DNA of 40,711 nt from Propionibacteriales bacterium (lineage in GTDB: Bacteria > Actinomycetota > Actinomycetes > Propionibacteriales > Nocardioidaceae). The notes beneath the pieces are model-generated. The model was given only the letters and a program-made list of their open reading frames with translations. It was not told where the DNA came from and did no database searches. The stretch spans positions 1 to 40,711 of the forward strand of contig WHTJ01000038.1 of NCBI GenBank assembly GCA_009377795.1. Direction: 5' to 3'. Positions 25,641 through 34,041 of the stretch are shown here, piece after piece. The position numbers and the translations under genes were made by a program. Position 1 is the first letter of the stretch; every line of letters starts with the position of its first letter.

Positions 25641-26587
25641 CGACGATCGATGAGCTCAAGGAGCAGCTTCACGAGGCCGGTGGCTCGCTGGCGCCGCCGG
25701 ACCTCGACGCGATCACCGCGCGCGGCCGCCGGATGCGCCGCCGGCGCCAGGTGGGCAGGACCGTGGCCGCGGTTGCCGTTGTGGGATTCAGCGGCCTGCT
25801 GGGAACCGGCGCAGTGGCCGTGCTGGGAGGCGACACGGCTGAGGCGCCGGACGCCGGAGCGGAAGGGGGTGACGGCTTCCATGACGAACTGTTGACCGCC
25901 GCCGAACGTGAGGTCCTCGAGTCGAATCCAGATGCGCGTCGCGTGGGAAACTCCGTGGCGGTCACCAGTCAGGTACCGCCCGGCAAAGTGATCGAGCGGC
26001 ATGAAATCGCGGGCCGGGCCATCGCGATTGGTCACCACTACATGCGTTCGGACGAGAAGGGTCTGGTGGATGCCAACGTGCCCGACCCGGAACATACCTA
26101 CATCCTTGAAGAGGCCGCCTTCCAAGGCGACGGTGCGGAATCACTGCTGTGCGGGCAAGGAAAGGACTTCGAAGACCCCGGTCAGGTCGGGGAGGACGAC
26201 GATACGCATCAATGCATGCTCGCCACCGCTGAGGAGGGACCGGACGGCAAACTCCGGGACAACCTTTGGTACGGCAGCCCCTCGTTCCGAAAGCCTGGCG
26301 CCGAGATGGAGGCGTTCATCTGGCCCACATTCGTGGGCAACCAGCCAGGGATCTGGGTGTTCGGGGGCATGGACGGAACCGCGGCTACGCGAGTGGAATT
26401 GACCCTGGCGGACGGTTCGACAGCTGAAGCAGAGGTTTACCACGACATCGCTCCAGGCGACACCATCTGGACGGCTACGCTCGTTCGACCCGTGGTCACA
26501 GCAACTGCGTACAACCAGGGCGGCGAAGTACTCGAAAAGCACGAGTTCGAACCGTGCGGCGGCGGCGTGGACTGCGAGCTCCGCTAG
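25637..26587 (+). CDS. Membrane-anchored putative anti-sigma partner
   Basis: The 316-residue protein starts with a cytosolic 40-residue segment (TIDELKEQLHEAGGSLAPPDLD, then an Arg-rich RGRRMRRRRQVG). One membrane helix follows (about 41-64, TVAAVAVVGFSGLLGTGAVAVL), then a 250-residue extracellular part with three or four Cys and beta-type sequence. This is the layout of proteins encoded with SigE-type ECF factors that are presumed to hold them at the membrane. No canonical zinc anti-sigma motif (HxxxCxxC) is present. Coupled to the sigma gene by a 4-bp overlap; its end overlaps that of the convergent ABC permease. Confidence 0.75.
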   Translation: MTTIDELKEQLHEAGGSLAPPDLDAITARGRRMRRRRQVGRTVAAVAVVGFSGLLGTGAVAVLGGDTAEAPDAGAEGGDGFHDELLTAAEREVLESNPDARRVGNSVAVTSQVPPGKVIERHEIAGRAIAIGHHYMRSDEKGLVDANVPDPEHTYILEEAAFQGDGAESLLCGQGKDFEDPGQVGEDDDTHQCMLATAEEGPDGKLRDNLWYGSPSFRKPGAEMEAFIWPTFVGNQPGIWVFGGMDGTAATRVELTLADGSTAEAEVYHDIAPGDTIWTATLVRPVVTATAYNQGGEVLEKHEFEPCGGGVDCELR

Positions 26588-27408
26588 TAGCGGCCGAGAG
26601 TGCCGCGACGCTTCGCGACGGATTCGCCCAAGTTGAACGCGAGGATCCCGGCAGCCAGGTAGCCGATGGGTACGACCAGCAGCGGAACGAGACCGCCCAG
26701 ACCCCACGGTGCGGTGACCGACTGGTCGGTGAGCATCGCCTTGTAGAGACTCCCCACGGCGTCGGTCAGCGGGAAGTAGTGGCTGGCGGTGGCCCACCAG
26801 CCGGGTACGTCGATGAGGGGGACGGCGCTGGCGCTGAACAGCATCACCATCAGCAGCACGGCGTCGTTGACCAGCTGGATCCGCTTCCAGACCAGGGTCG
26901 CACCGGCGACGATCAGGGAGACTCCCACGCCGGCGACCATGACCATGACCGCGGGTAGCAGGGCAGCCGCGTTCCAGTTGAGCCGGATCGGGACGAACGC
27001 CGAAACGATGGCATAGGTGCCGGCGGCCACGAACATGGTCTCGACGAGGGCGGCGACGACGCGCCCGGCGGCGGCGACCAGCCAGGACGGCAGCGGAGAG
27101 AGGTAGACCTGCTCGATCGTGCCGGCCTGGATCTCGCTGAGCAGACGCCAGAACATCTTGACGACCTGCATGTAGAAGAAGGTGAACGGCACGAACCAGA
27201 CGACCATGATGGAGGTGGTCGCGCTGTCTAGCGACCACTCCACGCCCCCGCTGACGATCTGCCGGCCGTGGCCCAGCAGCGGGCCGAGCAGCACGATGAA
27301 GGCGCCGAACATGGGCAGCTCGACGAGGATCTGGAGGCGCTCGGACCAGGCGAACCGCATGCCCTTGCGGACCTCGTTGCCCAGCGCGATGAGGAGACGG
27401 GTGATCAT
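26584..27408 (-). CDS. ABC-2 type transporter permease (second subunit)
   Basis: This 274-residue protein has six predicted membrane helices (about 33-50, 67-88, 112-135, 140-170, 180-198 and 238-258). The segment EIQAGTIEQVYLSPLPSWLVAAAGR is the coupling/loop region conserved in ABC-2 exporters. Its ATG overlaps the stop of the first permease by 4 bp. It is the third gene of an ATPase-permease-permease operon that likely exports a drug, lipid or peptide. Confidence 0.85.
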   Translation of the reverse strand: MITRLLIALGNEVRKGMRFAWSERLQILVELPMFGAFIVLLGPLLGHGRQIVSGGVEWSLDSATTSIMVVWFVPFTFFYMQVVKMFWRLLSEIQAGTIEQVYLSPLPSWLVAAAGRVVAALVETMFVAAGTYAIVSAFVPIRLNWNAAALLPAVMVMVAGVGVSLIVAGATLVWKRIQLVNDAVLLMVMLFSASAVPLIDVPGWWATASHYFPLTDAVGSLYKAMLTDQSVTAPWGLGGLVPLLVVPIGYLAAGILAFNLGESVAKRRGTLGRY

Positions 27409-28232
27409 CGCGGACTCAGTCCTCCCTCATGCCGCGCGCGGCCGATGTTGACGACGTAGGTCACCAGACCCACCGCGAGCAGCACGGCGGTGTGGACCAG
27501 CAGCCAGGGCAGCGTGCCGTCCGACCAGGTTGCCCCGAGGGGGTGGCCCGCCAGTGTGGTGTTGAGCGCCTGGACCCCCAGGGCAGTGGGGATGAAGCGT
27601 GCGAAGGTCTCCAGGACGTCCGGGAAGACCGCGATCGGGACCATCATCCCGCCGAAGACCATGATCACCATGTTGAAGACGTGGGTGATGGCGCCGATGC
27701 TGGCGACCCGCACCGTCAGGGCGGCGATCAGCAGCCCGTAGGCGAGCCCGTCGACCACGGTGAGCAGCGCCGGGAGCAGCGCGGCCAGATGCAGGTCGTA
27801 GTCGAGCCCGAACCAGAGCACGAGCACGACCGCGAGCACGAACGCACTGGCCAGCCCCTCGACCGCCAGCGCGGCGACGCGGCCCAGCACCTGCGCGTGT
27901 GGCGAGGCCGGGCTGAGCTGGGTCTGCTCCAGCGTGCCGCCATAGATCTCCTCGGCGACGCCGCCGCTGCCCTGCAGCGCCGCGATGCTGGCGACCACCA
28001 TGGCCAGCAGCGCCGGCAGGGTGAGGACCATCAGCGGCTTGACGATGTGGCCGCCGCCGATGAAGAGGCTGACGCCGAGGTAGGTGAGGCCGTTCAGGAC
28101 CACACCCACGACCACCATGGAGCGCCGGTGCCACATCAGCCGCACGCCCTTGGCGGCCTCGTTCGAAGCCAGCCGGGCCTGGAGCCCGAGCCAGGAGCGC
28201 GGCTCCCCGACTACGAGCGGCGGCGCGCTCAT
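27405..28232 (-). CDS. ABC-2 type transporter permease (first subunit)
   Basis: This 275-residue integral membrane protein has an N-terminal cytosolic segment with EAAKGVRLMWHRRSM, six membrane segments, and GVAEEIYGGTLEQTQLSPASPHAQVLGR as the ABC-2 coupling stretch. It is paralogous in layout to the second permease; the two probably form a heterodimer. The ATG overlaps the ATPase stop by 4 bp. Confidence 0.85.
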   Translation of the reverse strand: MSAPPLVVGEPRSWLGLQARLASNEAAKGVRLMWHRRSMVVVGVVLNGLTYLGVSLFIGGGHIVKPLMVLTLPALLAMVVASIAALQGSGGVAEEIYGGTLEQTQLSPASPHAQVLGRVAALAVEGLASAFVLAVVLVLWFGLDYDLHLAALLPALLTVVDGLAYGLLIAALTVRVASIGAITHVFNMVIMVFGGMMVPIAVFPDVLETFARFIPTALGVQALNTTLAGHPLGATWSDGTLPWLLVHTAVLLAVGLVTYVVNIGRARHEGGLSPR

Positions 28233-29284
28233 CGGGCCGTCTCCGTCACATCCGCGGCGCCGTCGACGGTTCCGCCGGACGGACCCGGCTCGGCGTTGAC
28301 CAGCCGGAGGAAGACCTCCTCCAGGCTGGGCCGCGCCTGCGCCACCGACACCAGAGGTGCGTCCGCAGACTGCAGCCGGTTGAGCACGGCGTACAGCAAC
28401 TGCCGGTCGCCGTCAGGCAGCAGCACACGGGTCTGCTCGCCCGCCGGCTCGGCGTGGGCACCCGAAGGGAGGACGTCCGCGAGGCCGCCAAGGGGGCCGG
28501 CGACGCGGATCTCGAACCGGTTCTCGGCGTGCCGGGACAGCAGCTCCGCGGTGGGCAGGTCGGCGATGACCTCACCCTCCTTGATCACCGCGATCCGGTC
28601 GGACAGCTCCTGGGCGACCTCCAACTGGTGAGTGGTCAGCACGATCGTCTTGCCATCGGTGCGTGCCAGGCGCGCGATCCAGTCCTTGACGGTGCGGGCC
28701 GCCTCCACGTCCAGCCCGATGGTGGGCTCGTCGAGCAGGATGACCGGTGGGTCGGTGATCAGGGCCGCCGCGACGGCGACCTTCTGCTGCATGCCCCGGG
28801 AGTACGTCCCGACCGACTCGTGGCGTCGCTCCCAGAGGCCGAGCTCGGTCAGCAACCGCTCTGCCCGGGGCTTGACCTTGGCGCCGCGCAGGCCCTTCAG
28901 CCGGCCGAAGTAGAGCAAGTTCTCCCACGCCGACATCGGCCAGTACACGTTGCGGGAGCCCTCGAGCACCGCGCCGATCTGCCGGACCGCGTGCCGGCGC
29001 TGCCGCGCCACGTCGTACCCGCCGAGCCTGACCGTCCCCCAGGTCGGAGTGACCAGGCCACCGAGCATCTTGATGATGGTCGTCTTGCCCGCGCCGTTCG
29101 GGCCGAGCAGCCCGACCACTTGTCCCCACGGCACCGAGAGCGTCGTCGACTGAACCGCGGTGACGCTGCTCCGGCCGCGACTGTAGACCTTGCCTAGGCC
29201 GGACAGCTCGATCGCAGCCGGAGCCTCGGGGGTGGCCGCTGACGCCAGGCTGTCTGGGTGAGCGCTCGTTCGACCTGTACTCAT
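28229..29284 (-). CDS. ABC transporter ATP-binding protein (DrrA/CcmA-like)
   Basis: This 351-residue protein has Walker A GPNGAGKT (61-68), Q-loop region QIGAVLEG (102-109), signature YSRGMQQ (161-167), Walker B VILLDEP (181-187) and the His switch TTHQLEVAQ. The C-terminal 100 residues resemble the extension found in drug and multidrug exporter ATPases. The first 22 residues are poorly conserved, so a later start is possible. First gene of the exporter operon; divergent from the TetR gene at 29377 across a 92-bp operator region. Confidence 0.9.
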   Translation of the reverse strand: MSTGRTSAHPDSLASAATPEAPAAIELSGLGKVYSRGRSSVTAVQSTTLSVPWGQVVGLLGPNGAGKTTIIKMLGGLVTPTWGTVRLGGYDVARQRRHAVRQIGAVLEGSRNVYWPMSAWENLLYFGRLKGLRGAKVKPRAERLLTELGLWERRHESVGTYSRGMQQKVAVAAALITDPPVILLDEPTIGLDVEAARTVKDWIARLARTDGKTIVLTTHQLEVAQELSDRIAVIKEGEVIADLPTAELLSRHAENRFEIRVAGPLGGLADVLPSGAHAEPAGEQTRVLLPDGDRQLLYAVLNRLQSADAPLVSVAQARPSLEEVFLRLVNAEPGPSGGTVDGAADVTETAR

Positions 29285-29292
29285 GGCTCCTC

Positions 29293-29339
29293 ACTTATGT
29301 CGTAAGTTATCCCTGACGATAGACACGTACGGCGTAAGT
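29293..29339. promoter_or_regulatory. Two TetR-type operators between the exporter operon and its regulator
   Basis: ACTTATGTCGTAAGT (29293-29307; arms ACTTA/TAAGT) and ACGTACGGCGTAAGT (29325-29339) agree at 12 of 15 positions and are 32 bp apart, about three helical turns. They lie in the 92-bp space between the divergent genes. Repression of both by the TetR protein is inferred. Confidence 0.65.
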
Positions 29340-29376
29340 AGTCAAGGCCTTATGGCGGAAAGATAAGATGTAAGTC

Positions 29377-30075
29377 ATGAGCACAGGCATCACGCAGCAG
29401 ACACCGGCCCGGACCCGGTCCCGGGTGCGAGCCGGGCTGAGTCGGCAGCAGGTTCTGGACGGCGCGTTGAGCTATATCGATGAGCATGGCCTGGCCGCCC
29501 TGAGCATGCACAAGCTCGGCGAGGCGCTCGGGGTGAAGGCCATGTCGCTGTACAACCACGTCACCAACAAGGACGACCTGCTCAATGGGGTCACCGACCT
29601 GCTCTGGTCACAGGTGGCGCCGCCCCCTGCGCGAGCGGACTCCTGGCACGACATCGCCCGCACGCTGGCCGCATCCCTGCGCGAGGTTGTCAGCGAGCAT
29701 CCGCATCCGGCGCACCTCCTGGTCTCCAGCCAGGTGCTCTCCGAGCACGCGCTGCTGCTTGCAGACACCTACCGCACCGCCCTGGTGGAGTCCGGTCTCC
29801 CCGAGTCGTCCGCGGAGGCCTTCCTCCGCACCATCGTGACCTACAGCCTCGGCTACAGCCTGGCGGAGCTGTCCTGGTCGCGGGCGGTCCCCGAAGCCGG
29901 CGAGGACGAGCTCGCGCAGATCCGCCGGGTCGACAGCCTGCTGCCTCCCGGAGCCTCCGACCATCTGCTGCGCACGGCGATCTGGTTCTGCGCCGAGTGC
30001 GACACCACCGAACAGTTCGAGCTCGGCATCAGCCTGATGAGCGCCGGCCTCGACGCGACCCTGACCGACTGCTGA
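29377..30075 (+). CDS. TetR/AcrR-family regulator of the ABC exporter
   Basis: This 232-residue protein has an N-terminal HTH (about 20-70: SRQQVLDGALSYIDEHGLAALSMHKLGEALGVKAMSLYNHVTNKDDLL is the region, ending in NKDDLL) and a TetR_C-like C-terminal ligand domain. There is no clear Shine-Dalgarno sequence before the ATG at 29377. It is divergent from the ABC operon, the usual place for a substrate-responsive repressor of an exporter. Confidence 0.87.
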   Translation: MSTGITQQTPARTRSRVRAGLSRQQVLDGALSYIDEHGLAALSMHKLGEALGVKAMSLYNHVTNKDDLLNGVTDLLWSQVAPPPARADSWHDIARTLAASLREVVSEHPHPAHLLVSSQVLSEHALLLADTYRTALVESGLPESSAEAFLRTIVTYSLGYSLAELSWSRAVPEAGEDELAQIRRVDSLLPPGASDHLLRTAIWFCAECDTTEQFELGISLMSAGLDATLTDC

Positions 30076-30191
30076 GCCGCAACCCCGCATGCGGGTACCT
30101 CGACGACGGCGACCATTCGGCCAGCGCCAGAACAGGAGCCAAGCGAACCCGTGTCGAGTGGCGCATCCCAGCCACTCCATGGGGTGGCCTA

Positions 30192-30209
30192 GTCTCGGTT
30201 TTGGTCTCA
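30192..30209 (+). repeat. GTCTCA doublet, copy E
   Basis: GTCTCG (30192-30197) and GTCTCA (30204-30209) keep the same 12-bp period and flanking GTTTTG-like spacer as the four other doublets. No tRNA fragment lies about 100 bp downstream. It may be a relic of another integration, 14 kb from the tRNA copies. Confidence 0.4.
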
Positions 30210-30347
30210 TTTGATCGTGGAACGTGACGATCCCTCGCTGTGACAGGACACCGAGGTTGTCCGATGAGACCGTGCGCCTGGCGGATTCAGCCATCCGCCT
30301 CCCGAACAACTCCTGGAGCCAGTGCTCTGGGCCCGATCCCCCGGGTT

Positions 30348-30387
30348 TAGGTAAATCGTCGTCGTTCCAGCGCTCACGAATTACCTA
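30348..30387. repeat. Inverted repeat 3' of the MFS gene
   Basis: TAGGTAAATCG (30348-30358) and CGAATTACCTA (30377-30387) are inverted with one mismatch and an 18-nt spacer, AT-rich against a GC-rich background. It lies 17 bp past the end of the minus-strand MFS gene, so a terminator or operator role is possible. Confidence 0.45.
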
Positions 30388-30404
30388 GACCTCGGCCGGC
30401 CCCG

Positions 30405-31616
30405 TCACCCTGGCGGGACCGACCGCCGTACCTGTCGCGGCAAGGTCCACGGCACCAGGAGGGCAGCGACCACGGCGAAGGCGGCGAGGACGAGGAAGGC
30501 CGAGGCGACGCTGCCCAGGGTCTCGGCCAGGATGCTTCCCGCCCAGGGGCCGGCGGCGGTCGCGAGCATGACGGGCGCGAGCATGACGCCGTTGAGGCGC
30601 CCGAAGTTGAGCGTCCCCCACCGATCGCTTACCGCGGTGGCCTGGATCAGCGTGAAGACACCGCGGGACGCGCCGGAGAGAACGGATGCGGCGAACAGCA
30701 CCAGCATCGGCCCGGGCAGCACCGCCATCAGCAAGGTGGTCGCGGCCACCGCCCCGAAGATCAGGGCGCTCCGTGTGCCTGGGGTCGTGCGCGCCGCGAA
30801 CCACGCGTAGCCGAGTCGGCCGCAGACCTGGCCCACTCCGCCGAGACCCAGGCCGATCGCGGCCTCGAAGCCGGAGAGGCCGCGCTCCAGCAGGAGGGGG
30901 ACGAGGTTGACCACGGCGGCGTACACGCACAGCGCCGCCGCACTCATCGCGAACAGGAGCACGACGAAGGAGCGGCTGCGCCACACCGCTCGGGCATGCT
31001 CATCCACGGACGCCTCCGCGGGGCCGCGGTCCGCGCGCTCCCACGAGGTGCGTAGGCCGAACCAGTGGGCAGGAATCGTGATCACGGCAAGGATCCCGGC
31101 GAGGACGACATAGGCCTCGCGCCATCCCAGCCATTGCTCCAGGGCAGCGACGATCGGCGCGAAGACGGTCGAGGCGAGACCACCGACGAGGGTGACCACC
31201 GTGAGCGCTCGGATCCGGTCGGCTCCTCCCCAGTGCGTCAGCGCGGCGAAGGCGGGCGGGTAGAGCAGCGCGGAGGTCGCGGCACCGGTGACCACCCAGG
31301 CGGCCAGGTACAGCGGGTACGTGGGCGCGTACGCGACGGCGACGATCGCGGGGGTGGCCAGTATCGAGCCGGCGGTCATGACCGGACGCGGCCCGAACCG
31401 GTCGATGCTGCGGCCGACCCCGATGCCGACCAGGGCGGCGGTGACCAGCGAGACGGAGAACCCGCCGGTCACTGCCGACGGGGCCCACCCGGTCGTGTCC
31501 ATGATCGCGGGGGCGAGGACCGGAAACGCGTAGTAGAGGATGCCCCAACTGGTGATCTCGGTCAGGCACAGAATCGCGACCACGCGCTTGAGCGTCCTGC
31601 GGTCCAGTGTGTTCAT
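30405..31616 (-). CDS. MFS transporter
   Basis: This 403-residue protein has about twelve membrane helices with a large central cytosolic loop (about 190-215). The first loop reads GVGRSIDRFGPRPVM, a version of the MFS GxxxDRxGRR motif. The sequence has the look of the monocarboxylate/oxalate-type carriers. It is the last gene of the minus-strand run ThDP enzyme, acyl-CoA dehydrogenase, CoA-transferase, MFS, 40 bp after the CoA-transferase, so it probably imports or exports the organic acid handled by that operon. Confidence 0.85.
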   Translation of the reverse strand: MNTLDRRTLKRVVAILCLTEITSWGILYYAFPVLAPAIMDTTGWAPSAVTGGFSVSLVTAALVGIGVGRSIDRFGPRPVMTAGSILATPAIVAVAYAPTYPLYLAAWVVTGAATSALLYPPAFAALTHWGGADRIRALTVVTLVGGLASTVFAPIVAALEQWLGWREAYVVLAGILAVITIPAHWFGLRTSWERADRGPAEASVDEHARAVWRSRSFVVLLFAMSAAALCVYAAVVNLVPLLLERGLSGFEAAIGLGLGGVGQVCGRLGYAWFAARTTPGTRSALIFGAVAATTLLMAVLPGPMLVLFAASVLSGASRGVFTLIQATAVSDRWGTLNFGRLNGVMLAPVMLATAAGPWAGSILAETLGSVASAFLVLAAFAVVAALLVPWTLPRQVRRSVPPG

Positions 31617-31656
31617 CTCGGGGACCGGCCGGGGCAGCGTAGTCGAGACGCCGCCG

Positions 31657-32841
31657 TCACCGAACGGCCGCGCCGGTGACGGCGGCGATCTGCTCCGCGG
31701 TGAAGCCGAGATCCCGCAGGACCGACGCGGTGTCGACGCCCGGCTCGGATGGCGGCGTACGGACCGATCCGGGAGTGCGCTGCAGCTTCACCGGGATCCC
31801 CACGCCGGTGTACCCCTCCAGCTCGACGACGAGGTCCCGGTACCGGACCTGCGGGTTGGTCAGCGTCTCGCCCACGTCGTGCACCGGGCTCGACGGCACG
31901 CCCCGGGCGAGGAGGGCCTGCCCGAGCGCCTCGCGGTCCCACTCGCGCAGCAGCGGCACGAGGATGCTGCGGAGGTCGTCGCGCTGGACGACCCGGTCGG
32001 GGTTGGTGACGAACCGGGGGTCGTCGGCCAGCTCGGGCACCCCGAGGACGCCCGCGAGCTCCCGGAACTGCCGGTCGTTGCCCACGGCGAGGAAGAAGAT
32101 CCCGTCCCGGCAGTGGAAGGTGTCGTACGGCGCGATGGTCGGGTGTGCCGAGCCCGTGCGGGCCGGCACGCGGCCGTCGGCGAACCAGCTGGGGGTGTGG
32201 GGATGCAGCAGGTTCACCGCGGTGTCGAGCAGCGTGCAGTCCACCAGCTGGCCGCGCCCGGAGGAGTGCCGTTCGTTCAGTGCGAGCAGGATGCCGGTGA
32301 ACGCGAAGACGCCGGTGACCATGTCGACGATCGGAACCCCCACCCGCAGCGGCGGTCCGCCCGTCTCCCCGTTGATGCTCATCAGACCGCCGTACGCCTG
32401 GAGCACCGCGTCGTAGCCGGGCGCCCCGCCCATCGGCCCGTCGACACCGAATCCCGTGATCCGGGCGTGGATCAGGCGCGGGTAGCGGTCGGCGAGGACC
32501 TCGTCGCCGAAGCCCCACGTCTCGAGCGTGCCGGCCTTGTAGTTCTCCACCAGTACGTCGGCGTCCTCGAGCAGACGCGCCAGCGCCTCTCGACCGAGGT
32601 CGGAGCGGAGGTCCAGCACGATGTTGCGCTTGTTCCGGTTCAGGCCGGTGAAGTAGGCGCTGGTGGCCGGACCGACGAAGGGTGGCCCCCACCCGCGGGT
32701 CTCGTCCCCGGCGGGTGGCTCCACCTTGACGACCTCGGCGCCGTGGTCGGCGAGCATCTGGGTGCACAGCGGGCCGGCCAGAACCCGGGACAGGTCCACG
32801 ACCCGCAGGCCGGCGAGTGCGCCATCCGCAGTGGGCATCAA
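31657..32841 (-). CDS. CaiB/BaiF-type (class III) CoA-transferase
   Basis: This 394-residue protein has the class III fold markers GLRVVDLSRVLAGPLCTQMLADHGAEVVKVEPP, split by its known turn at LAGP. It also has NRNKRNIVLDLR, and GYDAVLQAYGGLMSINGE, in which Asp144 corresponds to the catalytic Asp of formyl-CoA transferase. It moves CoA between carboxylic acids, so it can activate the substrate without ATP. Gap to the acyl-CoA dehydrogenase gene upstream is 9 bp, hence the same operon. Confidence 0.9.
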   Translation of the reverse strand: MMPTADGALAGLRVVDLSRVLAGPLCTQMLADHGAEVVKVEPPAGDETRGWGPPFVGPATSAYFTGLNRNKRNIVLDLRSDLGREALARLLEDADVLVENYKAGTLETWGFGDEVLADRYPRLIHARITGFGVDGPMGGAPGYDAVLQAYGGLMSINGETGGPPLRVGVPIVDMVTGVFAFTGILLALNERHSSGRGQLVDCTLLDTAVNLLHPHTPSWFADGRVPARTGSAHPTIAPYDTFHCRDGIFFLAVGNDRQFRELAGVLGVPELADDPRFVTNPDRVVQRDDLRSILVPLLREWDREALGQALLARGVPSSPVHDVGETLTNPQVRYRDLVVELEGYTGVGIPVKLQRTPGSVRTPPSEPGVDTASVLRDLGFTAEQIAAVTGAAVR

Positions 32842-32850
32842 GGTTGCCTC

Positions 32851-34017
32851 TCAGTAGGACTTCGGGAGGCCCAGGACGTGCTGGGCGACATGGTTGAGCA
32901 CCATCTCCTGGCTGACCGGAGCCAGGCGTAACAGTCGCGCCTCCCGGAAGTACCGCTCGACGTGGTACTCCTTGGCGTACCCCATGCCGCCATGGGTCTG
33001 GATCGCCTGATCGGCAGCCTGGAACCCGGCGTCGGCGCAGAGGAACTTCGCCATGTTCGCCTCGCGGGCGCAGGGCAGCCCGTGGTCGTAGCGCCAGGCC
33101 GCGTTGCGCGCCATCAACTCGGCCGCGTCGAGCCTGGTCGCCGCCTCGGCGAGGGGAAAGGCGATTCCCTGGTTCATGCCGATCGGGCGGTCGAAGACGA
33201 TCCGCTCACCGGCGTAGCGCGTCGCCTTGGCCAGTGCGGCCCTGCCGATGCCGAGCGCCTCGTGGGCGAGCAGGATGCGCTCCGGGTTCAGACCGTCGAG
33301 CAGGTAGCGGAAGCCCCGGCCCTCCTCACCGACCCGCGCACTCTCCGGGACGCGCAGGTCGTCGATGAAGACCTCGTACGACGGGACCGCGTTCCTGCCC
33401 AGCTTGGGTATCGGGCGCAGCTGGACGGCCTCGGAGTCGATGTCGACGAGGAACAGGGACATGCCGTCGGTGGGTTTCGCGACGTCCGCGCGCGCCGTCG
33501 TACGGCAGATCAGCACCATCTTCTGCGACTGCCCGGCCTTGGTGATCCAGACCTTGCGACCGTTGATCACATAGTCGTTCCCGTCGCGGCGGGCGAACGT
33601 CGAGATCCGCGTGGTGTCCGTACCGGCGTTCGGTTCCGTGACACCGAAGCAGACGTGCAGCGTGCCGTCCGCCGCGCGCGGCAGGATCTCCTCCTGCTGC
33701 TCCCGGCTCCCGTGCTTGACGATGGTGTTGAGGCCGAAGATGGTCAGGTGCATGGTGCTGCAGCCGTTCATCGCGGCACCGGAGGCGGCGACCTCTTCCA
33801 AGAGCAGGGAGGCCTCGAGGATGCCCAGTCCCCCTCCGCCGAACTCCTCGGGGATGGCGATCCCGAGCCAGCCGCCCTCCGCGAACGCGTTGTAGAACTC
33901 CCACGGGAACTCGTGCTTCTCGTCGCACTCGGCCCAGTAGTCGTCGGAGAAGGTGGCGGCGAGTCCGCGGACCGCGGCGGACAGCTGCTCCTGGTCCTCG
34001 GTCAGTGAGAAGTCCAC
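32851..34017 (-). CDS. Acyl-CoA dehydrogenase
   Basis: This 388-residue flavoprotein has CFGVTEPNAGTDTT (123-136) and VWITKAGQ (156-163) of the middle domain and QTHGGMGYAKEYHVERYFREAR (340-361) near the C-terminus. The usual catalytic Glu in IYEGT is replaced (RLAPVSQE). Glu247 in NPERILLA falls where isovaleryl-CoA and long-chain dehydrogenases carry their base, so activity on branched or unusual acyl-CoAs is plausible. It oxidises acyl-CoA to enoyl-CoA, passing electrons to ETF. It lies 24 bp after the ThDP enzyme gene. Confidence 0.9.
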   Translation of the reverse strand: MDFSLTEDQEQLSAAVRGLAATFSDDYWAECDEKHEFPWEFYNAFAEGGWLGIAIPEEFGGGGLGILEASLLLEEVAASGAAMNGCSTMHLTIFGLNTIVKHGSREQQEEILPRAADGTLHVCFGVTEPNAGTDTTRISTFARRDGNDYVINGRKVWITKAGQSQKMVLICRTTARADVAKPTDGMSLFLVDIDSEAVQLRPIPKLGRNAVPSYEVFIDDLRVPESARVGEEGRGFRYLLDGLNPERILLAHEALGIGRAALAKATRYAGERIVFDRPIGMNQGIAFPLAEAATRLDAAELMARNAAWRYDHGLPCAREANMAKFLCADAGFQAADQAIQTHGGMGYAKEYHVERYFREARLLRLAPVSQEMVLNHVAQHVLGLPKSY

Positions 34018-34041
34018 GTGGTCACCTCTCTCGTGGCCTGC

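Larger units (their letters stand above)
30076..30404. other. 329-bp intergenic region with repeat relics
   Basis: No gene is seen between the TetR gene and the convergent MFS gene. It holds the hairpin GAGTGGC/GCCACTC (30156-30162 and 30171-30177), a GTCTCA doublet, and an inverted repeat near 30348-30387. Confidence 0.5.
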
